From Heracleum sosnowskyi (lineage: Eukaryota; Streptophyta; Magnoliopsida; Apiales; Apiaceae), in assembly GCA_030848705.1 (NCBI GenBank), contig CM061235.1, forward strand, positions 129,192,228-129,256,227: a stretch of DNA of 64,000 nt, in the 5' to 3' direction. Each line of letters starts with the position of its first letter. The stretch's first letter is position 1. The notes beneath the pieces were generated by a model. That model had not been told where the DNA came from. It saw only the letters and a program-made list of their open reading frames with translations, and ran no database searches. Shown one piece after another: positions 25,264 to 37,997 of this stretch. Made by a program: the position numbers and the translations under genes.

Positions 25264-27260
25264 CAAACTCGACTATTAAACTGAAAAGAGAGTTTATGAT
25301 TCAAATGCATGTTTTCGTAAAAAGAATTATTCAACGAATACAGAGTTCCAGTGAAAATTATGTTATCGTGAAAATTGTGTGATTTAAAAATGTAGAACAA
25401 TAAAATGATACCTTTTTGTGGGACCTGTAACATACAATATAATTCGACCAAAAGAAAAACATAACGTAAGTGCATTTATGACTAGAATTTGAAATTAGAT
25501 GTTATTCCGAAAATTCTTCAATAATATTTATAAGTTGATAACTAATATCAATTTGTTTTTTTTTTTCATTTTTCACATACTCTTTCCGTTTTAATTTAGT
25601 AATTCAGTTTGATTTTTACGAATATTGTAAGGCGTATAGAAAAGATGACTCCTCAAAATACTTTTCAAATCTAAATCAAAACTTTTAAATAAATTCTTTT
25701 AGAAACGATAAAATTTAGAAATGAAATTGTATAATCATTTTCTGTGTACATCTTAAAATACGCACAAAAGTCAAATTTGACTATTAATTTGAAACGAATG
25801 TTATGTATGATTCAATTATCGTAAAGAATTTTTTTCTAAAAGTATAGAGTTAATTTTTAGTAAAAATTATGTTATCGCAAAAATTATGGGATTTAAAAAT
25901 GTAGAGAAGTTGATTGATATCTCTATATGGGACCTATAAATATAATGTACTTTTACAAAAAAAAATGTAACATAAATGCATTTATAACCTAAATTTGAAA
26001 TTAGATGTTATCTGGAAAACTACTCAAAACAATAATGTATAAGTTGATAGCAAATATCACTGTAGTGTTTTTAAATTTTTTATTTTTCACCTACTAATTA
26101 TGTTTTAAACTAGTAATTCAGACTAATGTTTACAAAATTTAAGGGTATATAACAGATGATTTCATAAGAAGACTTAAAATTTAAACAACGGGAAATTCTG
26201 TTTTTTTAATGTAAAATCATCTCTTTTGTGCATTTTAAAATACGTACAAAATTCAAACTAGACTATTAATTGGAAACAAATGAAGTGTATGATTCAAACA
26301 TCTATTATCGTTAAAGGATTTTGCTACAACTACAGAGTTAATTTTCAGTAAAAATATGTTATCATATAAATTGCGAGATTTAAAAATGTAGAGAAGTTGA
26401 TTGATACCTTTTCGTGGGACCTAAAAAATACAATATACTTTCACGAAAAGAAAAACATAACATAAATGCATTTATGACTTGAATTGAAAGTATATGTTGC
26501 CTTGAAAAGATACTCAACAATATTTTATAATTTGACAAATGATATCAATCTAGTGTTTTTGGATTTTACATTTTTCACGTACTTATTTTGCTTTAAATTA
26601 GTAATTCAGTTTGATTTCTACAAATATTTGAAGGTGTATAGAAAAGATGATTTCGGTAAAATACTTTTGGAATGTTAATGTAACTTTAAAATTAAGTTTT
26701 TTGAAAACATGAAAATTTGGGATATAATTTGTAAAAGCATGTTAATTGTGCATCTTAAAATATATATACAAGTCAAACTCGACTATTAATTTGAAACGAG
26801 TATAGTGCATGATTCAAATATGTGCTATCGTAAAGAAATTATTCTACAAGTACGAAGTTAATTTTCAGTGAAAATAGTGTGATTTAAAGATGTAGAGATA
26901 CCTTTTATATAGGACCTGAAAAATACAATATACTTTCACAAAAAAAAATTATAATATAAATACATTCATGATATGGATTTGAAATGAAAAATTGCTCAAC
27001 AATAATTTATAAATTCATATCAAATTAGGGCTTTTGGATTTTTTATTTTTCAAATTATAACATGGTCACTTTATTTCAAACTATTATCATTTTGATTTTC
27101 ACAAGACTGTTAAGGTGTAAAGAAAAGGTAGCTTCGTAATTATTTTTAATATTTGTTTTTCAAAATGGCAGTTAAATAGCATTTTTTCAAAACAAATACA
27201 TTTTTAAAATAATTTGTAAAATCATCTTTTTTATACATTTCTAAATACGTGCAAAAGTTA
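25264..27260. repeat. Degenerate ~500-bp tandem repeats
   Basis: Continuation of the repeat family seen upstream of SEUSS, older and more diverged. The landmark 'gggacct' recurs near 25420, 25927, 26416 and 26912, about 490-510 bp apart. 'gaaattagatgttat'-like and 'tcaaactcgactattaatt'-like sequences recur in step. Small open frames here are by-products of the repeats. Confidence 0.7.
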
Positions 27261-27468
27261 AACAAAAAATTTATCGATATGTTAAAAGTATGGTCAAAGT
27301 TGTTATTAGAATAAAAATTATTAAAAATGTCAGACAATTGTAAGAAATAAAGATCGAATTTTCTTTTACTTACAGTTAATAAGCCTCTATTTGTGTCATT
27401 CAAAATTTTAGTTATATTTGACTAAAAGTTTTAGTTATAATTCTTTAGAACCAAGAATCAAATCCAAA
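27261..27468. other. Short AT-rich spacer
   Basis: Connects the tandem repeats to the 5' end of the large Helitron. No feature seen. Confidence 0.4.
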
Positions 27469-30382
27469 TCCACTATATTTATTATACGAGAACATCCCTT
27501 TCGAATGAGCAATTTTATTCCTTGTGAAAGGACGTATATGCCCTCCTATTAACCTTCTTTGCCTTTACCGATTACAGTTGATCTGCTCCCCCTTTACCCT
27601 CGGCCTTCCCCCTCCCTCAACTGTCATCTGCGTCTATACCTCTCCGCCTATCCGTGCTCAGAGTCAATCCAGCTTCCTCTATTGCTCGAATTAAAATGTA
27701 CCCTCCCAGTTTCACCTGCTCCTGTTACCGCAACTCCCCCCTCTGTCATCCCCAATTCTCTGGCCATCTTTATGCAGGGTTGCTTCCAATTTGTGGACAT
27801 TTTCATACGCTCGATTGTGAGTATCCATGTTATATTCATTGACGAAGTTTGCACAGATTGTATCTGAAGCTATATCTTTCTGGATGAGTTGATATATTCT
27901 AATTGAGTTGTGTCTCTCTTGATTCAGGCCCCAATGAGTCATTTTGGGACTCGAAGCTGATCGTTGGTTTTCTTGAGTAAGTAGGGGTGTGTATAAATAC
28001 ATGTAGGAGTATAATTCAGACACAATTTGCTTTGGTGTATGCCTTTCTCAATTTCTTTTACTTTATTTGAAACAAAATTTGATTTGTTAGCCTCGTATTT
28101 TTTTCGTAATGGAAATATATGATTACTAGATGAGGCCTTGGAAGCTTTCGGTGATTTGTTTCCAATCTCATGCTTGTACACCTATATCTATGAATATACA
28201 CTATTAAATTCTGAGTTCATGAATTGGAGCAATGTTATATTTACTCACAAATATACTACTACTAGACTATATACAACTTAATTTAGTTTTTAGTTCTGTA
28301 AAACTCATTATACTCACTATACCTGAATTATTCTCATTATATATGCGTATAGGCTTCTACTGTTTTGTTTCACAAGACTCAGTTGTAATGATAGGTGGAT
28401 AGGCTAAGTCCTTCGTGTAAACCCTCAAAACTTTGGCATCAATAACCAGCAGCGTTGCCCTGCCTCCGCAGACCTTGATATTTTACTTTTAAATTTGTAT
28501 TCTTCATTTGAACGCCTTGCCTTTTATCTGATGCTCGGAGAGCTGTAAGTCTCTAACTATTAGATAATTTAAATTCCTGCTTACAATTTTATCAGCCTTG
28601 ATAAAGAACTCTTGAAAAGGTGGTCCATAAGCTGATTCACTAGGTTTCAAAACATTTTTTAGTGGTCTTAAAAATTAAAATGCTTGTGAAGCTAACACGT
28701 ACATCTCTTGAAATATTATGTTAGCTATAAGATGCAATGACGGTTGTTGGGCATTTATTTCAAGCTTAAACTGCTAAAGTAAAGTCTTTTGTCCACAAAT
28801 TTTGCTTTTTTCTTGGACAATGCCGCTTAAGTCTATTATAAATTTGCATATTTTCTTATGGCCACAAGGGAATAAAAAGTTTAAAAAACATTAATTTTGT
28901 GTGCTATTGTCTCATTAAAGCCTAATTTGTATTATTGAACAGTTTCAACCACACTCCTACCGAAGTATGCAACCTGCTGCACATGAAACTCTCTAAAATC
29001 ACGCTCTTAAAGTGCGCCTTCTTGATCAAAAGTTCTAATGTGAAAAGTGTGCAGAAGAATGTACTTATGCAAAGGTACCACTTTAAATGCATGAACATTT
29101 TGCATGTATATAGTGATGATAAGTGTCAGAGACAACTCTGGAAGGACACTGACTTTGTTCAACAAAAAGTTGAGTCTCTAATTCGTGCTTCATAGAGAAT
29201 ATAAAACTATACTAGAGACTGAAAATATCGACTCCATTCAACTACACTACATAACTAAAATTAAACTCAAGCTGCAAATTAAATTTTGGGATCAAAGGTT
29301 TAGTTGGATTAATCATAATTGTCCTTGTAACATCTATTGAACTCCATCATCTGGATCCTAATTATCCCTGACTCAAACATATTGGTCACTAAACTAATAT
29401 GGTATTATGTTTATTAGGCTTTTAATGTTCATGATGTCATCATCTTTCACAATTCCTCATTTTCTATTTATTTGGTTGCAATAGGACAATAGTGATGAGT
29501 TATACTAACTAATGCTTTTAAGCCTATTTGCATTTGATTATTTGTAGAATGAAATTTTAGTGTTTGGTAAGTTTAAACTTTAGCCATGGGAGAGATATTA
29601 GTGCTTAAGAGGTCTGACAATATGATGTATAGTCGGAAATTAGGGGGTGAGAGGCTCATAAAATTTGAGAGTTGAAGTCATGAGGCAGTGAGGTGATATA
29701 TTTTGTCAAAAAATCATAGTGCTGATATAAGTAATGATTGCCAGTATAAGAACTCAAAAGAAGCATTTCTACAAATTTAGCAACATCGCCAATTTTAGGT
29801 GACGATCATCTTAGTGCAGTCAAATTAATATTTGTACATGAATATATATAGTCCGATCATCGAAAGAAGGAGCTTCTCTAGTCTCCTGCTTCTATTCCTT
29901 CCTTTCAGGCAAAAAGGTGCTACAATGTCAAGTTCATATGCCTCCTTTTGCAAGGTCTTATCCCCACTCATTCTTTAAGTGTGTGTATATATAATTTTTT
30001 CCGCTTGTTCTGGCTTTCATGCAGCTACTACTCTCATGTTATTTTACTGTTTGGACAACCTATATATGACAATGTAATAGCACACCAATTATCAATTGTA
30101 TTTTTTTTTCTATTATATGATTAATGTTGTTACTCTATGTATAAACGCATGCGTACTTTAAGTTATTGAAATTATTTTCCGTAGTGCACTTTTTAGAATG
30201 AAATACATGATCCTTCTTTGAGAAGACGAGTAGATTAGTGAGTTAGACTTCCTTTTGGCCATTTTTATGAACTTGCATGGCAAACTTCTTAACACTCAAA
30301 GCACGATTTGAGCCATAGAGTAAATTACGTATTTCTTTGATGGATAACATATCATTTGTTGAGAATCCATATCTTTCTGCAT

Positions 30383-31043
30383 TTATGTCTCAAAAAACTC
30401 AAAGTCGAGAGATGTTGTTTCTTTGATGGATAACATATCATTTGTTGAAAACTCAGAGACGAGTGACATGGCATTAAGAAGCTCCTGAAGAGTCTTTTTC
30501 TGCGCATACGAAAACAAGCACTCCTCAGTATATGATTTACGCGGCAAAGCTGCGAAAACCTCCATACTAGGTGTAGTAGTTTTTGAACCTTAAGAAACTA
30601 TAACAGATAGCTAAACACCAAGCTGCATTTTAGGGAACCCTCTAGCATACTTTTCTTTCTTTTCTAACTGGCATACTTTTCTTTCTTTTCCACCTGATAT
30701 CTTCCAGAAATATTATCCAACAAGGTGCTTGGGTCACTTTGCAGGCCATCCAGAACAGAACTGCCAGATAACCTATTCAATCCAGCAGACTGGAGATGCT
30801 GGAAGATAAAGGAGTGTGCCAAATTTTGCAGATATAAGCCTGGAATATGATGCATTCTAATTTGTTCACAAGGACTGTTTTCGTGGATAAGAGGTAACTA
30901 TCCATTGCTTCTTTGCTTTCGGTGAACTTATTCGCGACAGGGATGATACAGTTTGTAGCCTTGAGGAAGTCAGAAAATATAGATGGCAGTACATATCCAC
31001 TTGACGAAATGTTACTCCTGCAATCAATTACTCTTTTTAGCAT
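30383..31043 (-). pseudogene. Possible captured gene fragment, unidentified
   Basis: Three minus-strand open stretches (31043-30777, 30855-30664 and 30565-30383) have protein-like composition. They contain sequences such as YVLPSIFSDFLKATN, LNRLSGSSVLDGLQSD and ALPRKSYTEECLFSYAQKK. The first two overlap in different frames, as if one coding region had been broken by an indel. I do not recognise the family. It lies inside the Helitron, which fits a captured exon, but chance open frames are not excluded. Confidence 0.3.
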
Positions 31044-33612
31044 GATGCTCTTTCACACTTTCGACATAAGTGTAATATTTGTTTGCGTAGGAGGGGACAA
31101 TTAATGGTTTAATATGTTTGCCTTATGTTCTGATGATGAAAATTAGTTTTAGGGTTATGATTTGATGTAATTGGTTTCTTTAGTGGATTTTAAAAACAGA
31201 TTGCAACAAGGCAGGGAAGTTTTGGTAAAGGGTCCCTATGAATGGTAGAAGAGTGGCCTAAGCGAAGATGATGCTATTAACGTGGAGGCACCAACAAAAT
31301 TGCACCTTCGGTGAGAGGGTACTGGTTGGTTATGGGCCCTTTTATGGTATAATAATTGTCATATATGGTGTATGAATTATTCTTTCTTCTTTGATATGCT
31401 TTTATATTTAATGTTGCTTAGCCTTTTCATTGTCATACTTAATTTACGATTTAGATATGTAGTATAATTCTAATTTGAATTGACATTACCGGTATATTCT
31501 TATATAATCTACATGGATATAACATATATATATATATATATATGTGTATTTATGTTCTATCATGTGTTATGCATGACACTCTCAAGCGTGTTGTCAAAAT
31601 CTGGAGACGGAACTATTTTGGCTTTTTCTCCATTTTATACTCGATTTTTTGGAGTTTGGGATTGACTTTGCAGTTGTTAGTCTAAGCATGCTACGCACTG
31701 ATATGTGGGCTCAAGAGTTCTTAAGATATGAGATACTTGTGTTGTGCTGACTTGACTTTGCAGTCCCATCCGAACTAATTTTTCCAAGAATAATTTCTTT
31801 GTTACGTCACCCCTAGGACTCTGAAGACTGTTCTGTAATTATTTTTCTCTTTCACTTCTAATGTAAACACTTCATTTTTTTCATGTGTTGGAATTGTATT
31901 CTTTATATTGAGGGTATTATCATGTTAGATGGGCTTTGGGGCATCTTCACTTGATTCGTGTTTTCGATGACAATGTATTGCATAAGAGAAGTCCTGGTAT
32001 CATACAATCAAATAATGAATCAAATTATGACACATGAGACGCCATCTTACTAAAATGTCCCCAATATTCGAATTGACGGAAGAAAAAAACGAAACGTCTA
32101 ACTCTGGAAGATTCTTTTTAATATCACACATAACTGCATCTGCTATTTAATTTTTGGGTGTTTCACCTCATTGTCTTATATTTTTTTACAGGGAATTGGA
32201 ACAAGCTACAAACAAAGGGGCAACCCAAGGTTGGCCATAATTGTGCTTATTGTCGAGCAACGAAGGCTGGCTAAGCCGTGTAGAATCATTGCCTATATTG
32301 CAGCTTACTGGTTTGTTTCTTTATAATCTTCAAATTATTATAGATTTTAACAGAAAAAGGTGTAGTTACTGGTTTGAAAAAAATGTGCTCTTTTACGGTC
32401 ATGCAGAATTTTCTCAAAATACCAAGGAAGACACGAGAATGAGTGCCACAAAATCTGATGAACAAGGATAATGTTCTAGATAGGTGCATTCTCTTTTGGA
32501 CTTATTGCTGAATGTTTTAATTTTTGACATGCTTTATTCTCCGGTTATTTGCACAAGTATGTGATACATATTAATATTTCACGGCTACCAAATAGTAGAG
32601 ATAATTGAGAAATTTATTTTTGTCTATGTGAATTCATGAGGCCATGTTCACTATTAGAACTCCTAAATTCAAGTACGCACATATAGTGTAAATCACAATA
32701 CATCGTTGGATCATAATTCTCTCTCCCTTTATCTCTTACTTTCAATAATATATGCTAACGTATTACATGTGAGATGGACAGATACTTTTTACTATTTTTT
32801 AATTAAGATTGACTCTTTGATATTTAATTTTATGTTTGTCTTTACACGTGTAAAAAAATTTATTCTTTTAAATGTCATGCGTACAAAACTTATTATAATT
32901 TTAGTGGTATAATTTGTTTACTTGATTTATTGTTTTAAAATTCAGGAATATGTATAAATATTTATATAAATTAATTAAATCTTTTTAAAACTAGTATAAA
33001 ATAAAAGGAGTGTTATTTACATTAATTAAATCTTTTTTAAATTACTAGATCTTGGAATTGTTCTCTTTTACATTTTTTTGAAAGACCCTTTTCTACATTT
33101 TGAGCTCTCCAAATGATGATTTGAGATAGCAGGTGTCCAGGTGATCTTTGGAAAACAAGTTTAAAGCTAAGGTAAAACAGTATTTGTTAAAATGTTATTT
33201 CTATTAATTTATTTGTAAGCTCCAGTTATCGTGGGTTATCGTGTGTGCTAATGTTTCCTATTGATCTGCCTTGCAGAGCTTGCAATAAAGATAAAGTGGA
33301 TAGTAAGAAGGATGAGTGATGGACCTTGTTTAGTGGGAAACTGGTTGTTCATATGGCAATCATGTGTTGATTTTTGATTTTGGCATATAGCTTTTGGCCA
33401 TGCACTAAAGAGGCCAGGCAAAAACAATTATGCATTTGAACTGGTAGTTGTTAGGTTTGTTTCATGTACTAACACAGTTATTAGTAACTTCAGCCGTAAG
33501 AATTTAGGGAGAACATCCAAGACCCCCGTTGCTCATTTTATGAATCATTGCCTTTATATCTGCTGGAGTTTCTTTTGGCCTTTCTTTTTTTATTACCATT
33601 GCTCATAAAGAG

Positions 33613-33843
33613 TTGGCAATAGAGATAGCTTCGAATGTGTTTTTATTTTTTGGAGCAAGTTTATTGCTGCTATACACTTGCAAGGGGTTCATGGATCTTG
33701 TTGCTTTTGAAACAGAAACTGTCAAGAGTAGATTTAAAGAAAAGCCTAAAGAATATTCTGCTGATTTTGTTGCTGCTGCAAGCCTACAACTCCAACTTGA
33801 GGAGTGCCTTCTCCTGGTCATTCAAGAGGTTTTTCTTTTGTGA
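33613..33843 (+). pseudogene. Possible captured gene fragment, unidentified
   Basis: An open frame of about 76 codons. It has a hydrophobic start (NVFLFFGASLLLLYTC), then a charged stretch (TETVKSRFKEKPKEYSADF) and a Leu-rich helix-like end, and looks more protein-like than neighbouring frames. There is no ATG at the beginning of the open stretch (it starts TTG). The family was not recognised. It lies 300 bp before the Helitron 3' end. Confidence 0.25.
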
Positions 33844-34117
33844 TTCTACTGTTTCTGTTTCCAAGTATGACAAAGCAAGAAAAGGAGACATTTAAGAAAA
33901 AGAGCTACTGAGAACTATGAAAGTGTCAGAGGCTTAATTTCCGTCTTCAACCGAAGTTATTTTCTAACAGGCCTGGGAAGTGAAAATTGTACTTTTTTTG
34001 TGGAGAACTATCATTTATTAAATGTATACAAATGTTTATCATTCTATTCGTTAAAAAATTGATCATAAGAAATAATATAATCACAAAATGAAGATATAAC
34101 CTGAGATTGTATGCGAG

Positions 34118-34136
34118 GCCCGTGCCTCGCACGGGC
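34118..34136 (+). other. Helitron 3' terminal hairpin
   Basis: Perfect 8-bp GC-rich stem with a CTC loop, 7 bases before the CTAG end. It is the replication-termination hairpin typical of Helitrons. Confidence 0.85.
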
Positions 34137-34147
34137 ACAAATGCTAG

Positions 34148-34485
34148 TTGAAGCCTAAAAGGGCAACTAAAATTTTAAGTTCTGGTTCTTAGAATCAGGA
34201 AACAAGAACCTAGAAGCAAGTTGAAGCCTTGGGGGCCAACTAAAGTTAGAAGTTCAAGCTCTGGTTTTGGAACTGAGAACCAAATGCAACTTGCAAGGGA
34301 ATTTAAATAACTCCAAATTTTGAAAAAAGAAACAAAAGAACATGTGAGCTGGAGCACCAATAGAACGATCATTTCAAAGAATATGGTTAACTACGTTCAA
34401 AAGGCAAGAAAAACAAGTGTTAGTCCTAATTAAGGATTATGACACTAATTACTCAAAATAAAAATGCAAAAAGTATTTCCCATGA
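34148..34485. other. Spacer leading into minisatellite
   Basis: Contains loose repeats of 'agttgaagcc' and 'ccaactaaa' (34146, 34219 and 34239). These may be diverged members of the minisatellite that follows. No gene seen. Confidence 0.4.
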
Positions 34486-35278
34486 AGAACAAGAAGCGAA
34501 GACGAGGCAACGCCCCTAGCTTGCGAAGAACATGAGGCGAAGACGAGGCCATGCCCCTAGCTTGCAAAGAGCAGAAGGCGAAGACGAGGCCACACCCCTA
34601 GCTTGCGAAGAGCAGGAGGCGAAGACGAGGCCATGTCCCTAGCTTGCGAAGAGTAGGAGGTGAAGACGAGGCCACACCCCTAGCTTGTGAAGAGCAGGAG
34701 GCGAAGACGAGGCCACACCCTAGATTGCGAAGAGCGGGAGGCGAAGACGAGGCTATGCCCTAGCTTGCGAAGAGCAGGAGGCAAAGACGAGGCTACACCC
34801 TAGCTTGCGAAGAGCAGGAGGCGAAGACGAGGCCATGCCCCTAGCTTGCGAAGAGCAGGAGGCGAATACGAGGCCACACCCCTAACTTACGAAGAGCAGG
34901 AGGCGAAGATGAGGCCACGCCCTAGCTTCTGAAGAGCAGGAGGCGAACACGAGGCCACACCCCTAGCTTGCGAAGAGCATGAGGTGAAGACTAGGCTACA
35001 CCCTTAGCTTGCGAAGAGCGGGAGGTGAAGACTAGGCTACACTCTTAGCTTGCGAAGAGCAGGAGGTGAAAACTAGCCTACACCTTTAGCTTGCGAAGAT
35101 CAGGTGGTGAAGACTAGGCTACACTCTTAGCTTGCGAAGAGCAGGAGGTGAAGACTAGGCTACACCCTTAGCTTGCAACAGGAGGTGAAGACTAGCCTAC
35201 ACCCCTAGCTTGCGAAGACCGAAAGGTTTAGACCAGGTCACAGTCCTAGCTTGTGAAGACCGAAAGATTTAGACAAGG
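34486..35278. repeat. ~41-bp minisatellite, left half
   Basis: About 19 tandem units of roughly 41 bp built on 'agcttgcgaagagcaggagg', 'cgaagacgagg' and 'ccacacccct'. The first units (34490-34980) are one variant. From about 34980 the unit changes to 'gtgaagactaggctacaccc', and from 35210 to 'gaccgaaaggtttagac'. The gradient of variants suggests local unit amplification. There is no conserved spacer between units, so it is not CRISPR-like. Confidence 0.9.
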
Positions 35279-35283
35279 TCACA

Positions 35284-36433
35284 TGTTATTCCCAGACAAT
35301 GAATCAAGATTGTAGAGGGGGGGGGGGTTGAATACAATCTTTAAAAATTCTTTGGTTCTTGACAGAAAAGATATGAAAGTAAATTCAAGAACAGAAAAAC
35401 AAACAAGATAAGTTAACACAAGAATTAAAAATTCAGGTGGATTGATTTATCCACCTAAGAGATTTTTATTGGAAGAAATATCTGTGACGTTTATGAATAA
35501 ACACACAGCTGCATACACACCATTCTAGCTTCAGCAATTTACAAAGGATATTGCTTTGAGCTCTCTAAATTGCCTAACTGATTTCCTCAGTTCTAGGATA
35601 ATGTTACACTTGGTTATATAACCCATGTTTACAAGATATTTGAAACAGCTAAAAATACAAAAAGTAACTCTGTCCAAAATCCTTGTTTCTCCATTCTGAG
35701 TAGTGGTCCATGTGTTGGTAGCTTGCCCTTCTTGGCTGATTGTCCTTTATGGAAATGCTACTTTTGACCAAACAAAACAGAATGCTTCTCCTTCTCGTAA
35801 GTTTACCAGAAATGCTGGTTTCCATGCTCTGTGAAATCTGTCAACCCGTGTGCTCTGTCTGAACTGTCACTTTCACAAAGTACAGAGTGTCTCCGTATAA
35901 GCCATTCGAGTTGTATCCGTTGAGAGTATCTTGATCACATCCGTAGAAGGCTAGTACTGTTATCCGTAGATAGTACTTTGTTCACATCCGTAGAAGGCTA
36001 ATGTTGCTATCCGTAGATAGTCAATTTCACTTATGTAAAATTATAAGGCATAGACTATTTACAATTAGCCTCCCTATTCTACATATCCATTAACAGTCAA
36101 CATGACTTATTCAACCTAAAAACTAATACTCCAACTTTTACATCAGGATTATAAATCAGGATTACACATCAGGACTACACATCAGGATTGTACATCAGGA
36201 TTGCACATCAGGATTGCATATCAGAATTTTACATCAGGATTGTACATCAGGATTGCATCTCAGGATTATACATCAGGATTGCACATGCATGTTACATTGA
36301 GTCTTATCCGTAGATAAGCTACCCTTCTACGGATACTGCAAAGGCATGTTATCCGTTGAAGGCTACATTTTTACTTATACAATTTTCACTAAGTTAGTCT
36401 AGTTATCATCAAGAAACAACATAGTTCATAACA
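35284..36433 (-). mobile_element. Solo LTR, 1150 bp
   Basis: Starts TGTTATTCCC and ends TTCATAACA on the plus strand. It is flanked by the five-base duplication TCACA (35279-35283 and 36434-36438) and inserted in the minisatellite. It is minus-oriented: on that strand it ends with 'attgtattcaaccccccc', 'ctacaat' and 'ctggg', like the copia LTRs at 42-58 kb. It contains repeated ATCCGTAGA(T/A)-type motifs (about 35916-36020 and 36305-36365) and a TCAGGATT array. No internal element sequence remains. Confidence 0.9.
36140..36300. repeat. ~14-bp TCAGGATT array within solo LTR
   Basis: Eleven copies by eye of (c/a)(a/t)TCAGGATT with 4-6 variable bases between them, about every 14-15 bp. One has TCAGGACT and one TCAGAATT. 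The same heptamer is dispersed through the copia elements at 42-64 kb. Confidence 0.9.
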
Positions 36434-36438
36434 TCACA

Positions 36439-37560
36439 CCTCTAGCTTGCAAAGACCAGAAGGTTTAGATCAGGTCACACTCCTAGCTTGCTAAGATCAA
36501 AAGGTTTAGACCATGTCATACTTCTAGCTTTCGAAGACCAGAAAGTTTAGACCAGGTCACACCTAAAGCTTGCGAAGACCAGAAGGTTTAGACCAGGTCA
36601 TACTTCTAGCTTTCGAAGACCAGAAGGTTTAGACCAGATCACACCTAAAGCTTGTGAAGACCAGAAGGTTTAGACCATGTCATACTTCTAGCTTTCGAAG
36701 ACCAAAAGGTTTAGACCAGGTCACGCCTAAAGATTACGAAGACCAAGAGGTTTAGACCAGGTCATACTTCCAGCTTTCGAAGACCAGAAGGTTTAGACCA
36801 TGTCACACCTCTAGCTTGCGAAGACCAGAAGGTTTAGACCAGGTCACACCTTTAGCTCGCGAAGACCATAAGGTTTAGACCAGGCCACACCTCTAGCTTT
36901 CGAAGACCAGAAGGTTTAGACGAGGTCTTACCTATGGCTTTCGAAGAGCAGAAGACGAAGACAAAGTTACATTTGAAGCTTAGGAAAAGCAACAAAATTG
37001 TCAACGAGGTCCTTGGAAACTGAGAGTTACAAAGGCGAAAAATAAAAAGTCCTTGAAGGCCGACGAATCGAGAAAAAGTCATTTTAGGTTCATAAAAATC
37101 AAGAACGAGAACAAGTCTCGAGTTCAAAATCTAGAAATGAATCCTTGATTAAAAACGAGGAATGCAAAATTCAATGAAGAACTGAGGTTTCCAACACAAA
37201 AAAAATCTTGGCATATCCGAGGGTTCAGACCAGGATACACATGAAGCTCATGAAGAGCAGGAGACGAAGACCAGATTACACCTGAAGCTCATGAAAAACA
37301 TGAGGTGAAGATCAGGAAATACCCAAAGCTCATGAAGAGCAAACATGGTATTATTAGGAAAAATCCGTAGCTCATGAAGAACATAAGGGGTAAGACTAGG
37401 AAAAACCCTGGCTCGTGAAGAACATGAGGGGTAAGACTAGAAGAAACCCATAACTTAGGAAGAGTAAGAGGGGTAAGACTAAAAGAAACTTGTAGCTCAT
37501 GAAGAGCAAGAGAGGTAAGATTATGATATACCCATAGCTCATGAAGAACAAGAACAAAAA
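36439..37560. repeat. ~41-bp minisatellite, right half
   Basis: Continuation after the solo LTR. Units of 'agcttgcgaagaccagaagg' plus 'tttagaccaggtcacacc' alternate with 'cttctagctttcgaagacc' units, giving a higher-order pattern from about 36500 to 36800. After about 36960 the array degenerates and reappears as 'agctcatgaagagcaa(g/c)a' units to about 37545. A repetitive minus-strand frame over 37289-37624 is only a translation of the repeat. Confidence 0.85.
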
Positions 37561-37997
37561 CAAGTTCTAGACTAAAAATCAAGAAACTACTCTTGATTTC
37601 TAGATCAAAAATCAAGAAATGCAAGGAAAGTAAGCTTGAAGCTCAAAAATAAAATAAAATTCGGGACAACCGACCAGCCTGCTAGCCAGCCAACTAGGCG
37701 CCCGGAAGGCAACAGCCGACCAGGGGTGGCCGACTAGCCTACCTGGTAGGTGTTGGTCGACCAGGAAGGTGTCGACCAGGATTCCTGGCCCGACCACAAC
37801 CGCTCTATTTAAACACACTGATGTTAAAGGTAACATTTGACATCGTTCAATTAACATAACTCTTGTTTTTAACATTACATTACATCATTTCTTGTAAGTA
37901 AACTGATGTTGAAAAAGGTATTTAACAATGATAAACTTAAGGTAACTGATGTACAAGTTGTTAACGAAGGAATTTGGTGATAACAAATTTCGGGAAT
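37561..37997. other. GC-rich repeat-like spacer
   Basis: At 37670-37800 the sequence is locally GC-rich with several 'cgaccag' and 'gccgac' words. It then becomes AT-rich with repeated 'aactgatgtt' words (near 37817, 37900 and 37948), resembling CACTA subterminal motifs. No gene seen. Confidence 0.35.

Larger units (their letters stand above)
27469..34147 (+). mobile_element. Large non-autonomous Helitron, 6.7 kb
   Basis: The 5' end is host A (27468) then TCCACTATATTTATTATACG, the TC-start AT-rich signature of plant Helitrons. The 3' end has a perfect 8-bp hairpin GCCCGTGC-CTC-GCACGGGC (34118-34136), a 7-base spacer, CTAG (34144-34147) and host T (34148). Insertion between A and T without duplication is the Helitron hallmark. 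No Rep or helicase motifs are visible in any frame. The interior is less AT-rich than its surroundings and has gene-like stretches, for example C-rich 27560-27760, minus-strand frames at 30383-31043 and a frame at 33613-33843. These may be captured host gene pieces. The pairing of these two ends is my inference, since a nested insertion could intervene. Confidence 0.7.

Noticed and set aside
27559..27867. 102-codon plus-strand frame at the left of the Helitron
   Set aside because: Proline/leucine-rich composition follows from a C-rich stretch. Overlapping frames are equally open, and no family is recognised.
34486..37560. CRISPR-like appearance of regularly spaced repeats
   Set aside because: Units are contiguous with no unique spacers, and the context is plant nuclear DNA. 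It is a minisatellite.
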